DNA from: Bradyrhizobiaceae bacterium PARB1
GTDB taxonomy: Bacteria; Pseudomonadota; Alphaproteobacteria; Rhizobiales; Xanthobacteraceae
Direction of reading: 5' to 3'
DNA length: 64,000 nucleotides
Assembly (NCBI GenBank): GCA_002256345.1
Contig: NKIY01000005.1
Coordinates: 438,485 to 502,484, forward strand
The notes beneath the pieces were generated by a model, which saw nothing but the letters and a program-made list of their open reading frames with translations, was not told the origin of the DNA and made no database searches. The position numbers were made by a program, and so were the translations under genes. Positions 41,830 through 50,638 of this stretch are shown one piece after another. Each line of letters begins with the position of its first letter. Within the stretch, counting starts at the first letter, position 1.

Positions 41830-42957
41830 TCAGATCCCGAGCGCCGCGAAGAAGATGGCGAACACCCCGTCCATCACGATGACAAAGAAAATGCCCTTCA
41901 CCACCGAAGCAGTGGTGTGCTGGCCCAGCGATTCCGCGCTGCCCCTCACGGCAAGACCTTCGACACAGGCGACGATCCCGATCATCAGCGCCATCACCGG
42001 CGCCTTCACCATGCCGACGATGAAATGATTGATCGAGATCTCGCGCAGGCGCGCGAGGAACGACGTCGGATCGACGCCGCCATAGAGCCACGCGACCAGC
42101 CCGCCGCCATACAGCGCCGCCATGGCGCCGATGAAAGCGAGGATCGGCATCGCCAGCGTCAAGGCCATCATGCGCGGCAGGATCAGCACTTCGACCGGAT
42201 CGAAGCCCATGGTGCGCAAGGCATCGATTTCCTCGCGCATCTTCATAGAGCCGAGCTCGGCCGTATAGGCGCTGCCGGAGCGGCCGGCGACCATGATGGC
42301 AACCAGCAGCACGCCAAGTTCGCGCAGCACCAGAATTCCCAGCATGTCGACGACGATGACATCGGCGCCGAAACGGCGGAAATGGAAGATGCCCTGCTGG
42401 GCAACGATGCAGCCGATCAGGAAGGTGATCAGCACGATGATCGGGACTGCGTTCCAGCACACCTGCTGCAGATGATGCACCATCGAGGTCAGCCGGAAGC
42501 GTGACGGATGCAGCCAGACCCGAAACCAGGCAGCGATCACCGCGCCAATCATGTCCACCAGCGACAGCAGCGTCTCGCCGATGCCATAGACATTGCGGCC
42601 GATGCCGTCGAGTGCCAGGACGATGCCGTTCGGCCCACGCCCGGGCGCCGGCTGCGGCTTCACCTTACGAACCTCGTCCACGAGGCTGGCATAGTTTTCG
42701 GAAAGGCCGGCGATCCTGATGTCCTGCCCGCCCGCCGCAAGCGCGCGACGCAACCGCTCGATCAGCCAGGCCCCGAACGTATCGAGTTTGGAGACATCGG
42801 AAACATCGATGGAAATATTCGCCCGGGTGCGGGCTAGCTTTTCGGCATCGGCGACCAGTTTTTCCAGCGCAGGCGCGGACGTAGCCGTCCACGGGCCGGC
42901 TGCGCACAGCGCGAGCCGATCGCCCTTGTCGATCTTTGCGAGTGTCGGACCGCTCAC
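41830..42957 (-). CDS. MlaE-family permease with fused N-terminal STAS (MlaB-like) domain
   Basis: This 375-residue protein has an N-terminal STAS-like domain (about 10-105, ISIDVSDVSKLDTFGAWLIE) fused to an MlaE permease (about 125-375) with five or six membrane helices. The conserved block is GSMKMREEIDALRTMGFDP. In enterobacteria MlaB is a separate subunit; here it is fused, which explains the missing mlaB gene. The GTG start at 42957 has an AAGG ribosome site. It is first in the mlaE-F-D operon. Confidence 0.92.
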   Translation of the reverse strand: MSGPTLAKIDKGDRLALCAAGPWTATSAPALEKLVADAEKLARTRANISIDVSDVSKLDTFGAWLIERLRRALAAGGQDIRIAGLSENYASLVDEVRKVKPQPAPGRGPNGIVLALDGIGRNVYGIGETLLSLVDMIGAVIAAWFRVWLHPSRFRLTSMVHHLQQVCWNAVPIIVLITFLIGCIVAQQGIFHFRRFGADVIVVDMLGILVLRELGVLLVAIMVAGRSGSAYTAELGSMKMREEIDALRTMGFDPVEVLILPRMMALTLAMPILAFIGAMAALYGGGLVAWLYGGVDPTSFLARLREISINHFIVGMVKAPVMALMIGIVACVEGLAVRGSAESLGQHTTASVVKGIFFVIVMDGVFAIFFAALGI

Positions 42958-43051
42958 AGCGGGCCTTCAGGAGGGGTCAAACGAGACATGAACAAAGTCT
43001 TAACACGCCATTATAGCGATTTGAGAAACTCAATTGGACCAACACGATGCT

Positions 43052-43059
43052 ATGGTTAA
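43052..43059 (-). promoter_or_regulatory. Possible CtrA half-site upstream of mlaE
   Basis: The minus strand reads TTAACCAT, 95 bases upstream of the mlaE start. This is a single 8-mer, so support is limited. The intergenic region (42958-43190) also serves the divergent epimerase gene. Confidence 0.3.
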
Positions 43060-43190
43060 CAGCGCGTCAACGGTGCCCGGAGACCTCTTCTCAAGCACTG
43101 CAATACGTCGCAAACAAGTTCACGCCGGTCACTTAAACTTATAGAGACCGGACCAAATTCAAGCTTTGTTTCAACCCGAAGGACGCCTGC

Positions 43191-44192
43191 TTGCCCGCTG
43201 CAGTCCCTGCCCCTGCGAAACTGACCACCCGTATCGAATCCTGGCCAATCGCCGGCAGTTTCACCATCAGCCGCGGCGCCAAGACCGAGGCGGTGGTGGT
43301 GGTGGCCGAGATCAGCCGTGGCGGCCAGACCGGCCGCGGCGAATGCGTGCCCTATGCGCGCTATAGCGAGACGCCCGACGCGACGCTGGCGGCGATCCAG
43401 GCCATGGCCGGCGCATTTGCCGCGGGGCTCAGCCGCGACGCCCTGCAAGCCGCCATGCCGCATGGAGCGGCGCGCAATGCCGTTGACTGCGCCCTGCTCG
43501 ATCTCGAAGCCAAGGAGAGCGGCCTGCGCATCTGGGACCTGCTGCAACGACCGGCGCCAGTCCCCTGCACCACCGCCTATACGATTTCGCTCGGCACGCC
43601 CGACGCGATGGCGGCGGCGACCGCGAAAGCTGCCCATCGGCCATTGCTCAAGATCAAGCTCGGCAGCGACGATGACATGGCGCGCATCGCCGCCGTGCGC
43701 AGTGCCGCGCCGAAGGCGAAGCTCATCGTCGACGCCAATGAGGGATGGACGACGGACAACCTCGCGGCCAATCTCGACGCCTGCCACCGCGCCGGCGTCA
43801 CGCTGGTCGAACAGCCGCTGCCCGCTGGGAATGACGACGCACTGATGCATGTGCAGCGACCGATTCCGGTCTGTGCCGACGAGAGCGTGCACGACCTCGC
43901 CTCGCTGCCCGCGCTTGCAGGCCGCTATGACGCGCTCAACATCAAGCTCGACAAGGCCGGCGGCCTCACTGAGGCATTGAGGATGGGGGATGCGGCGCAT
44001 GCCATGGGCCTCGACATCATGGTGGGCTGCATGGTGGCGACCTCACTGGCCATGGCGCCAGCAATGCTCATCGCGCAAAGCGCGACGTTTGTCGATCTAG
44101 ATGGCCCACTGCTGCTGGCGAAAGACCGCGATGGCGGACTGCGCTATGAGGGCAGCACCGTGTATCCGCCGGAGAAGGAACTGTGGGGGTGA
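43191..44192 (+). CDS. L-Ala-D/L-Glu (dipeptide) epimerase, enolase superfamily
   Basis: This 333-residue enolase-superfamily enzyme belongs to the MLE/dipeptide epimerase subgroup. Catalytic and metal residues are visible: KIKLG (Lys154/Lys156), VDANEGW (Asp181), VEQPLP (Glu207), CADES (Asp230) and NIKLDKAGG (Lys252). Such enzymes invert the second residue of L-Ala-Glu from murein peptide breakdown, so a peptidoglycan recycling role is likely. The TTG start at 43191 follows an AAGGA ribosome site at 9 bases. Confidence 0.88.
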   Translation: MPAAVPAPAKLTTRIESWPIAGSFTISRGAKTEAVVVVAEISRGGQTGRGECVPYARYSETPDATLAAIQAMAGAFAAGLSRDALQAAMPHGAARNAVDCALLDLEAKESGLRIWDLLQRPAPVPCTTAYTISLGTPDAMAAATAKAAHRPLLKIKLGSDDDMARIAAVRSAAPKAKLIVDANEGWTTDNLAANLDACHRAGVTLVEQPLPAGNDDALMHVQRPIPVCADESVHDLASLPALAGRYDALNIKLDKAGGLTEALRMGDAAHAMGLDIMVGCMVATSLAMAPAMLIAQSATFVDLDGPLLLAKDRDGGLRYEGSTVYPPEKELWG

Positions 44193-44252
44193 ACGCAGGG
44201 CGGACTGACGAAGCGTAATCCGCAGCGGAATCTCCGCCATGAGCTCGTACGG
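44193..44252. repeat. GCAGGGCGGACTGACGAAGC-type intergenic element
   Basis: The 60-base gap between convergent genes has GGCGGACTGACGAAGCG, then AATCCGC and GCGGAATCTCCGCC. These small inverted pairs (AATCCGC / GCGGATT-like) resemble the degenerate ends of the GTAGG-type repeats. Confidence 0.35.
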
Positions 44253-45440
44253 CTACGCCACGTTGCTCAACCGCTGCTCCACACGCTTGCGGCCGAACCA
44301 GATCACTGCCGCCCCGCACGCCCCGAGCATCGCCATTACGTAATACACACCCTCACCGTAGCGCGCGTATATCGTACCGGAGAGGAGCGCCATGGCGCTG
44401 GTCACAAGGCCGGTGCAAGCGGTGACATAGCCCTGAGCCCGCGCCATCACATGCTGCGGGACGTGATGCAGCAGCAGCCCCATCATGCCGAGCTGGGTCA
44501 AGCCGAACGTAGCGCCATGCAGGAGCTGCACCACAACGAGGGCCGGCAGCGGCAGCGTCTGCGCGGTCAACGTCCAGCGCAGCAGCGCCGCGAGCCCGCC
44601 GAGGATCACCATCGTGACCGGCGTCAGCGTCAACCGCGGCGACAGCGCGAACAACACGATCTCGGCGAGCACGCCGAGCGTCCACAGGCCGGCGATGGTG
44701 AGGCCGTCGAGGCCCGCTGCCTGCCAGGTGATCGACGCAAATGTGTAGTAGCCGGCATGACTGCCCTGGATCAGCCCCGCGGAGGCGGCGATGGCGAGAA
44801 AACCAGGATCGCGCAGCAGCCCGCTAGCACCGGACAGCGCCTTGCCGTCGCCGGCCGGCGCCCCGAGCGGCTGCAGACCGAGACTGGCCACCGCCGACAA
44901 CATCATGGCCCCGACGATGACCCAGATCAGATGCACTTCGCTGAGCCAACCCACCACCAGCCCGCATACCAGCGCGCCTGCCACATAGGCCGCCGAGCCC
45001 CATAGCCGCAATGGCCCATAGTCGAAGCCGAACCGCACCACACCTTTCAGCGCATAGCCATCAGTCAGCGCGGTGAGCGGTGTCCACACCACCGCGGTCA
45101 GCGCGAAGGCTATCAGCAGGGCCAACGGCGCATGCAGCGTCGCGACGATGGCAAAGCCGATCATGGTGAGGAACGAACAGACAATCATCGCCTGACGCAG
45201 CGCATGGCGCCGCTCGGCCATCGCCGCGATGACAGGCAGCGTGGTGAACCGCGTCAACGCCGGCGCCGCGATAATGGCCCCGATCCAGACCGGATCAATC
45301 CCGATCGCCTTCAGCCACACCGGAAAGAACGGTTGATAGAAGCCGCTGGAGCCGAACACCGTGCCGTAGAACATGGCCAGCCGCTGCGCGAATTTGCGTG
45401 CCACGCGCGGGGCGATATGGGGGGCGGTTTCAGGTATCAT
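44253..45440 (-). CDS. MFS transporter, MFS_1-like (HcaT/LacY-type) subgroup
   Basis: This 395-residue permease has about 12 hydrophobic segments. The N-terminal KFAQRLAMFYGTVFGSSGFY, then QPFFPVWLKAIGIDPVWIGA, and DYGPLRLWGSAAYVAGAL are typical of the phenylpropionate permease / nucleoside-symporter-like group. The start at 45440 is chosen because the upstream ORF extension is hydrophilic and atypical. It is divergent from the unknown 404-residue gene, with the 5' ends only 76 bases apart. The substrate is unknown. Confidence 0.83.
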   Translation of the reverse strand: MIPETAPHIAPRVARKFAQRLAMFYGTVFGSSGFYQPFFPVWLKAIGIDPVWIGAIIAAPALTRFTTLPVIAAMAERRHALRQAMIVCSFLTMIGFAIVATLHAPLALLIAFALTAVVWTPLTALTDGYALKGVVRFGFDYGPLRLWGSAAYVAGALVCGLVVGWLSEVHLIWVIVGAMMLSAVASLGLQPLGAPAGDGKALSGASGLLRDPGFLAIAASAGLIQGSHAGYYTFASITWQAAGLDGLTIAGLWTLGVLAEIVLFALSPRLTLTPVTMVILGGLAALLRWTLTAQTLPLPALVVVQLLHGATFGLTQLGMMGLLLHHVPQHVMARAQGYVTACTGLVTSAMALLSGTIYARYGEGVYYVMAMLGACGAAVIWFGRKRVEQRLSNVA

Positions 45441-45516
45441 CGGGCGGGTTGCGATTCGTGCGGGATCGTTGCCATGCTGACATAGCGCGCCTTCCTGCGC
45501 ACCGCGAGTTGACCTG

Positions 45517-46731
45517 ATGGCCGAAGAAGCATTTGCCCTGTCGCCGATCAATGCCCGTCCGAATGTGCCGGGCGAGGCCGACTATGAGGCGATCCGCGAG
45601 GCTTTCATGGAGACCGCGCGCGGTCGCTGGTTTCTCGCCGAATACACCAAGCGCAATCGCAACGCCGATACCAATCTCCTGCTCGAAGCCGTATCGCGGC
45701 TGGAGGCCGGTCTCGCCGCGCAGAAGCACCAACCGCAGGGGCTGAGCCTCACGGCAGCGCTCGGTGCGATCCGCTCCGCCGTTCGCCAGGCCAAGGCCAC
45801 CGCCATCGAGGTGCTGCCGCGCAGTGACGATGGCAATGTCCAGACCGCCGCGCGCAATGGTGCCCGTATCGTTCGCGAGATCGCCATGACGATGCGCGAA
45901 TGCGGCGCCGATGTGCGCATCTGTGATCTGCTCGACACCCAGGTAAAAGCCATCGAGGCCGGCAACGACGCGCTGCAGGCGCAAGTAACCGAGAACGGCC
46001 GCGACGCCGTGCTGGCAAGCTACGACGCCCTGATGGAGCGCATCGAGGCGCTTCCCGATGGCACCCCCGCGCCCGCCACGCAGGCCGAAGAGCCCGTCGC
46101 TGCTGCGCAGGCGCCCGAGCCGCGCGAAGCCTCGGTAACGCCGCTGTTCAAGGCGCCCGCGAACGAGCCGGTTGCCGAAGTCCCCGCCGAGACGATCCCC
46201 GCGGCCAAGCCTGCATTCACCCCTGCGCCGGTCGAAGAAGCGCTCTCGGCCGCAGAGGCCTTCGCCGAAGCAGCGGAGGCGATGATCCATAGCTCTGCGG
46301 AAAGGCCCACCGAAGCGGTGACGACGTTGGACGCGAGCTTTGACGCTGACGAAGCCGAAGACCTCGCCGTGCTCGATGCAGTCGCCATGGAAATGGGAGC
46401 CATCGATCTCGACGAGACCGACGAACTTTTCGCGCTGGCCGCGGAGACAATGCCGGCGGAGACAGCCGAAGCAGAGGCGAGCGAACCGGTTTATCACGCT
46501 CCGGTCACGCAGCCACCCGTCGCAGGCGAGATGACGCTGGCTCAGATCACCGAAGCCGCTCTGACGCCCGAGCCGCTGCATGCGGCGCCGATGGCGCAGG
46601 CTTCCGCGCCGTCACTCGGCGCGGCACTGATCGCCAATGGCGTCATCGCCAATCCGGCGAGGTCTGTATCTGACCCGCTGGCACCGATCCGCCGGATGAC
46701 CCAGGCCGAGAAGATCGCATTCTTTTCGTAA
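45517..46731 (+). CDS. Unknown Ala/Glu/Pro-rich protein
   Basis: This 404-residue cytoplasmic-looking protein of unknown function has a helical N-terminal domain (about 1-180, with EADYEAIREAFMETARGRWF and VQTAARNGARIVREIAMTMR). A long acidic, low-complexity Ala/Pro/Glu region follows (about 185-370). It ends with a conserved-looking basic tail (SDPLAPIRRMTQAEKIAFFS). No catalytic motif, signal or membrane span is visible. The tail could be a docking peptide. Resemblance of the helical domain to chemotaxis phosphatases (CheZ) was considered but not supported. Confidence 0.6.
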   Translation: MAEEAFALSPINARPNVPGEADYEAIREAFMETARGRWFLAEYTKRNRNADTNLLLEAVSRLEAGLAAQKHQPQGLSLTAALGAIRSAVRQAKATAIEVLPRSDDGNVQTAARNGARIVREIAMTMRECGADVRICDLLDTQVKAIEAGNDALQAQVTENGRDAVLASYDALMERIEALPDGTPAPATQAEEPVAAAQAPEPREASVTPLFKAPANEPVAEVPAETIPAAKPAFTPAPVEEALSAAEAFAEAAEAMIHSSAERPTEAVTTLDASFDADEAEDLAVLDAVAMEMGAIDLDETDELFALAAETMPAETAEAEASEPVYHAPVTQPPVAGEMTLAQITEAALTPEPLHAAPMAQASAPSLGAALIANGVIANPARSVSDPLAPIRRMTQAEKIAFFS

Positions 46732-46761
46732 GGCGCCGTAGCCCGGATGAAGCGCTGCCTC

Positions 46762-47748
46762 TCAGGCGCTGATCACCTTCGCATACAGCTCAGCATCGAC
46801 ATTGCCGCCGGAGAGCACGATCACCACCGTCTTGTTGCGCGCGTCGATTTTGCCTTTCAGCAGCGCCGCCAGCGCCACGGCGCCGCCGGGCTCGACCACC
46901 AGCTTCAATTCGTTGAACGCGAAGGCCATTGCTTCCATCACTTCCTGATCGGTGGCGCTGACGGCGCCGGCGAGCAGGTACTTGTTGACGGCAAAGGCGA
47001 TGTCGCCGGGCTGTTGCGCCATCAGGGCGTCGCAGATGGTGCGGCCACTATTGCCATGGGCAACGGGCTTGCCCGCTTTGAGCGAGAGTTCGTGGTCGTG
47101 ATATCCTGCGGGCTCCGCGACGATGATCGCCGCATCGGCAAAGCGCGACTTCACTGCGACCGCGATGCCGCCGATCAAACCTCCACCCGAGGCCTGCGCC
47201 GAGACGATATCCGGCACCACAGCAAGCGCCGCCAGATCCTCTGCAATTTCGCGGCCCACAGTGCCCTGCCCGGCCATCACGAATGCATCGTCATAGGGCG
47301 GCACCACGGTGGCACCGCTGTCGCCGGAGATTTTTCGTGCAATGGCTTCGCGGTCCTCCTTGTCGCGATCATAGAGCACGACCTCGGCACCGTAGCCGCG
47401 CGTGCGCGCCACCTTCATCGCCGGCGCGTCGGACGGCATCACGATGGTCGCCTTCATGCCAAGGATCTGTGCGGCAGCAGCAACGCCCTGAGCATGATTG
47501 CCGGACGAGAAGGCGACGACGCCCTTGCCGCGTTCGTCCTGCGGGATTGACGACAGCTTGTTGAACGCGCCGCGGAATTTGAACGAGCCGGTCCGCTGCA
47601 GCACTTCCGGTTTGACGAAGATGCGCCCGCCCGTCAGCGCATCGAGCGCGGGTGACGGCAGCAGCGGCGTGCGCACTGCATAGGGCGCAATGACCCGGGC
47701 GGCGGCATCGATATCGGCGGCGGAGATTGGGAGAGCTGTGTTTGTCAT
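46762..47748 (-). CDS. Threonine/serine dehydratase-like PLP enzyme
   Basis: This 328-residue fold-type II PLP enzyme has the Schiff-base Lys57 in GSFKFRGAFNKL, the phosphate-binding SGGGLIGG loop and a short C-terminus without an ACT regulatory domain. Members deaminate L-threonine or L-serine to 2-oxo acids (catabolic type) or racemise serine. The ATG start at 47748 gives a normal family N-terminus. Confidence 0.87.
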   Translation of the reverse strand: MTNTALPISAADIDAAARVIAPYAVRTPLLPSPALDALTGGRIFVKPEVLQRTGSFKFRGAFNKLSSIPQDERGKGVVAFSSGNHAQGVAAAAQILGMKATIVMPSDAPAMKVARTRGYGAEVVLYDRDKEDREAIARKISGDSGATVVPPYDDAFVMAGQGTVGREIAEDLAALAVVPDIVSAQASGGGLIGGIAVAVKSRFADAAIIVAEPAGYHDHELSLKAGKPVAHGNSGRTICDALMAQQPGDIAFAVNKYLLAGAVSATDQEVMEAMAFAFNELKLVVEPGGAVALAALLKGKIDARNKTVVIVLSGGNVDAELYAKVISA

Positions 47749-47796
47749 GCCCGCATGCTAGGCGCGCGCAGCATTCCCGACAAGGGCAAGCGATGC

Positions 47797-48846
47797 TCAG
47801 GCGACGACGGGCGGACTTCCTGTCACGGGCTTGACCTTAAGATGCAGCTCGGCACGCGCCTGGGTGATATTGCCGACAAAGGCGCGCGCTGAGGCTTCCC
47901 AGGTATGGTCAGCAGCGAAATCGAGACATGCCTGCCGCTCAATCCGCAGTGCCTGCACGCAGGCTGCCTGCAAGTCGTCCGACAGCACGCCCACGGGCGC
48001 CGAGCCGATCACATCCTTTGGCCCGGTCACCGGCAGCGCCGCCACCGGCACGCCGCTGGCCAGCGCCTCTAGCAGCACGAGGCCGTAAGTATCGGTCTTG
48101 CTCGGGAATACGAACACATCGGCGCCGGAATAGACCCGCGCCAGATCCTCCCCCTGCAGGGAGCCGAGAAACACCACATTCGGATATTTGGTTTGCAGTT
48201 CGGCGCGCGCAGGACCGTCGCCGACGACGACCTTGGTGCCCGGCAGATCGAGCGACAGAAAAGCTTCCAGATTCTTTTCGACGGCAACACGGCCGACCGA
48301 GAGAAACACCGGCTTCTCGTAGCCGAGATCGACATCGCGCGGCTTGAACAGATGACCATCGACTCCGCGCGGCCACAGCACGACATTCTTGAAGCCCCGG
48401 TCGCGCAATTCGTTGGCAAGCGCCGGCGTTGCCGCCATCACCGCAGCGCTCGCGCCATGGAACCAGCGCAACCCGGCCCAGACCCACGCTTCCGGAATCG
48501 GAAAACGCGCCGAGATATATTCCGGGAAACGCGTGTGAAAACTCGTGGTAAAGGGAATGCCACGGCGGCGACAGTAAGAGCGTGCCGCGAAGCCGATCGG
48601 GCCTTCAGTGGCAATGTGAATGTTGTCGGGCCTCGCCGCCTCGATCATCTGCGCGATACGGCGGCGACGCGGGATGGCAACGCGCAGATCGCGATAGCTC
48701 GGAAGACCGAATGTATGAAAGGTCTCCGGCGTCAGAAACGACACATCGACGCCAAATGTCCTGGCGGCTTCGGCCATCATGGTCAGCGTACGAACGACGC
48801 CGTTGACTTGCGGGTGCCAGGCGTCGGTCGCGACCAGGATGCGCAT
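47797..48846 (-). CDS. Glycosyltransferase family 4 (GT-B), lipid-type
   Basis: This 349-residue GT-B enzyme has the N-terminal RILVATDAWHPQVNGVVRTL loop typical of alpha-mannosyl/glucuronosyl diacylglycerol synthases. It has a TSFHTRFPEYISARFPIP segment, and the C-terminal donor site carries FVFPSKTDTYGLVLLEALAS (E-x7-E-type). It is encoded immediately after an LpxH-like phosphatase, with PmtA further upstream on the same strand, suggesting envelope glycolipid synthesis. The start at 48846 has a GAAGG ribosome site. Confidence 0.87.
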   Translation of the reverse strand: MRILVATDAWHPQVNGVVRTLTMMAEAARTFGVDVSFLTPETFHTFGLPSYRDLRVAIPRRRRIAQMIEAARPDNIHIATEGPIGFAARSYCRRRGIPFTTSFHTRFPEYISARFPIPEAWVWAGLRWFHGASAAVMAATPALANELRDRGFKNVVLWPRGVDGHLFKPRDVDLGYEKPVFLSVGRVAVEKNLEAFLSLDLPGTKVVVGDGPARAELQTKYPNVVFLGSLQGEDLARVYSGADVFVFPSKTDTYGLVLLEALASGVPVAALPVTGPKDVIGSAPVGVLSDDLQAACVQALRIERQACLDFAADHTWEASARAFVGNITQARAELHLKVKPVTGSPPVVA

Positions 48847-48860
48847 CAAGCGGCCTTCTT

Positions 48861-49658
48861 TCAAGCTGCCTTGGCAGGAGCAAGCGTCCGCACCGGCTCA
48901 TCCTTCTTGGCGACATCGGTCCAGGTGAGGATTTCGAAACGGCCGTCCTCATGCTCGACCAGCGCCGTGCAGCTCTCGACCCAGTCGCCGCAATTCATGT
49001 AGCGGATGCCATGTTCATCGCGGATCGCGGCGTAGTGAATGTGCCCGCAGATCACGCCATCGGCACCGTGCCGACGCGCTTCGCCGGCCAGCGTCTCCTC
49101 GAACGCGCCGATATAGTTCACCGCGTTCTTCACCTTCATCTTGGCCCACTTCGAGAGCGACCAGTAGGGGAAACCAAACAGGCGGCGGAACATGTTGACC
49201 AGACGGTTCATCTGGATCGCGAAGTCATAGGCCTTGTCGCCGAGATGAGCGAGCCAGCGTGCATTCTGCACCACGAGGTCGAAGATATCGCCATGGATGA
49301 CGAGATACTTCTTGCCGTCCACGCCTTCATGCATCGCCGTCTCGACGACCTCGATGCCGCCGAAATGCGTGCCGTAATAGTTGCGCAGAAACTCGTCGTG
49401 ATTGCCGGGAATGTAGATGATACGGGCGCCCTTGCGGACCTTGCGCAGCATCTTCTGCACGAAGTCGTTATGCGACTGCGGCCAGTGCCAGCCTGATTTC
49501 AGCGCCCAGCCATCGACGATGTCGCCGACGAGATAGATCGTATCGGCATCGTGGACGCGGAGAAAATCGAGCAGCTTTTCAGCCTGCGAGCCCCGTGCTC
49601 CGAGATGCACGTCGGAGATAAACAAGGTGCGAAAGCGGTGTTCGTTGCCTTCACTCAT
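48861..49658 (-). CDS. LpxH-like metallophosphatase
   Basis: This 265-residue calcineurin-like phosphoesterase has a dimetal site built from SDVHLGARG, VGDIVDGW, IPGNHDE, IHGD and CGHIH. It resembles UDP-2,3-diacylglucosamine pyrophosphatase (LpxH) and its paralogues. In many Hyphomicrobiales LpxI performs the lipid A step, so this protein may act on another lipid-linked diphosphate. The start at 49658 is chosen over 49673. It precedes the glycosyltransferase gene by 14 bases. Confidence 0.85.
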   Translation of the reverse strand: MSEGNEHRFRTLFISDVHLGARGSQAEKLLDFLRVHDADTIYLVGDIVDGWALKSGWHWPQSHNDFVQKMLRKVRKGARIIYIPGNHDEFLRNYYGTHFGGIEVVETAMHEGVDGKKYLVIHGDIFDLVVQNARWLAHLGDKAYDFAIQMNRLVNMFRRLFGFPYWSLSKWAKMKVKNAVNYIGAFEETLAGEARRHGADGVICGHIHYAAIRDEHGIRYMNCGDWVESCTALVEHEDGRFEILTWTDVAKKDEPVRTLAPAKAA

Positions 49659-49712
49659 CGCGTGTCTTTCCATGTCAGGCGGCTAGCAAAGTTGCATGAC
49701 CGGACGATGACG

Positions 49713-50372
49713 TTAGGCCGCCAGCGCCGGTGCGGTTCTTTCAAAGGTCACGAGCGTATAAATGCCGAACGGCCGCAGCTTGCGGCGCTCGACGAGAATG
49801 CTGTCGGCATTCGCCTGCGACCACGCTTGCAGCCGCGCGAACGGGAATTCGGGGCGCAGGCCGAGCGAACGCGTCTTCTCCGCAGCCCAGCGCTCTAGCG
49901 CCGCTGCCCAGCCGGTTTCCGAATACAGATGATTGACGAGAATGATGCGGCCGCCCGGCTTCACCACCCGGTGGCATTCGGACAGCACCTGCTCGGGATT
50001 TTCCACGAGAGTGATAACGAATTGCGCGACCACACAATCGAACGTGGAGTCCGCGAAATCCATCGCATGGGCGTCCATCTGGCGGACTTCCTTGACCCAT
50101 GGAAAACGGCCGGACGCCATCTTGGCACGAGCCTTGGCGAGCATCGGCTCGGACAGATCGATCCCCGTGACGTCGGTGCTGCTGTCGTAATCCTCGAAGG
50201 AGAGCCCGGTACCGACGCCGACCTCTAGCACCTTGCCCCCGACAGCGCGCGCGGCTTCTGCAGCAGCGCGGCGGCCCTTAAGCATCACCGGCCCGCAGAC
50301 GGCATCATAGATCGGCGCCCAGCGGGCATAGGCCGTTTCAACAATGGACTTCTCGAGATCCAGCGTCGTCAT
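49713..50372 (-). CDS. pmtA: Phospholipid N-methyltransferase (PmtA-like)
   Basis: This 219-residue SAM-dependent methyltransferase has motif I as VLEVGVGTGLSFEDY and the post-motif FDCVVAQFVITLVENPEQVL. It matches the Rhodobacter-type PmtA family, which methylates phosphatidylethanolamine stepwise to phosphatidylcholine. It lies 54 bases upstream of the LpxH-like gene on the same strand, so the three may form one envelope-lipid unit. A perfect palindrome lies just upstream of the start. Confidence 0.83.
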   Translation of the reverse strand: MTTLDLEKSIVETAYARWAPIYDAVCGPVMLKGRRAAAEAARAVGGKVLEVGVGTGLSFEDYDSSTDVTGIDLSEPMLAKARAKMASGRFPWVKEVRQMDAHAMDFADSTFDCVVAQFVITLVENPEQVLSECHRVVKPGGRIILVNHLYSETGWAAALERWAAEKTRSLGLRPEFPFARLQAWSQANADSILVERRKLRPFGIYTLVTFERTAPALAA

Positions 50373-50390
50373 CGATGGTTCCGTCCAGCC

Positions 50391-50409
50391 TGTCCGATGG
50401 AATCGGACA
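50391..50409. promoter_or_regulatory. Palindrome upstream of pmtA
   Basis: TGTCCGAT-GGA-ATCGGACA is a perfect 8-base inverted repeat 18 bases upstream of the start, consistent with an operator overlapping the leader. The regulator is unknown. Confidence 0.5.
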
Positions 50410-50638
50410 ACCCATGTGCTGTTCGGCTGATATCAACGGGGGATGACAATCCGGCGACACAACGCCGCGCGTTGCGAAGTCACACACAGGCGAGACCGAC
50501 CGGCGCGTGCAAAGTCATTACAACCAAAAGGACGCACCACACATAATACTACCTATGGTTTTACATGCAATTAAGCACCAGATGCAAAAGTCGTTGGACG
50601 AGTCGTCACAGACGTGACCCAGATAGCTAGAGGATCGA

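Noticed and set aside
41027-42460. 477-residue ORF suggesting an MlaE-MlaF fusion
   Set aside because: The upstream 211 residues are an out-of-frame shadow of mlaE, which has its own intact frame ending at 41830.
45517-46731. CheZ-like chemotaxis phosphatase
   Set aside because: Only vague helical similarity; no catalytic Asp/Gln motif could be identified.
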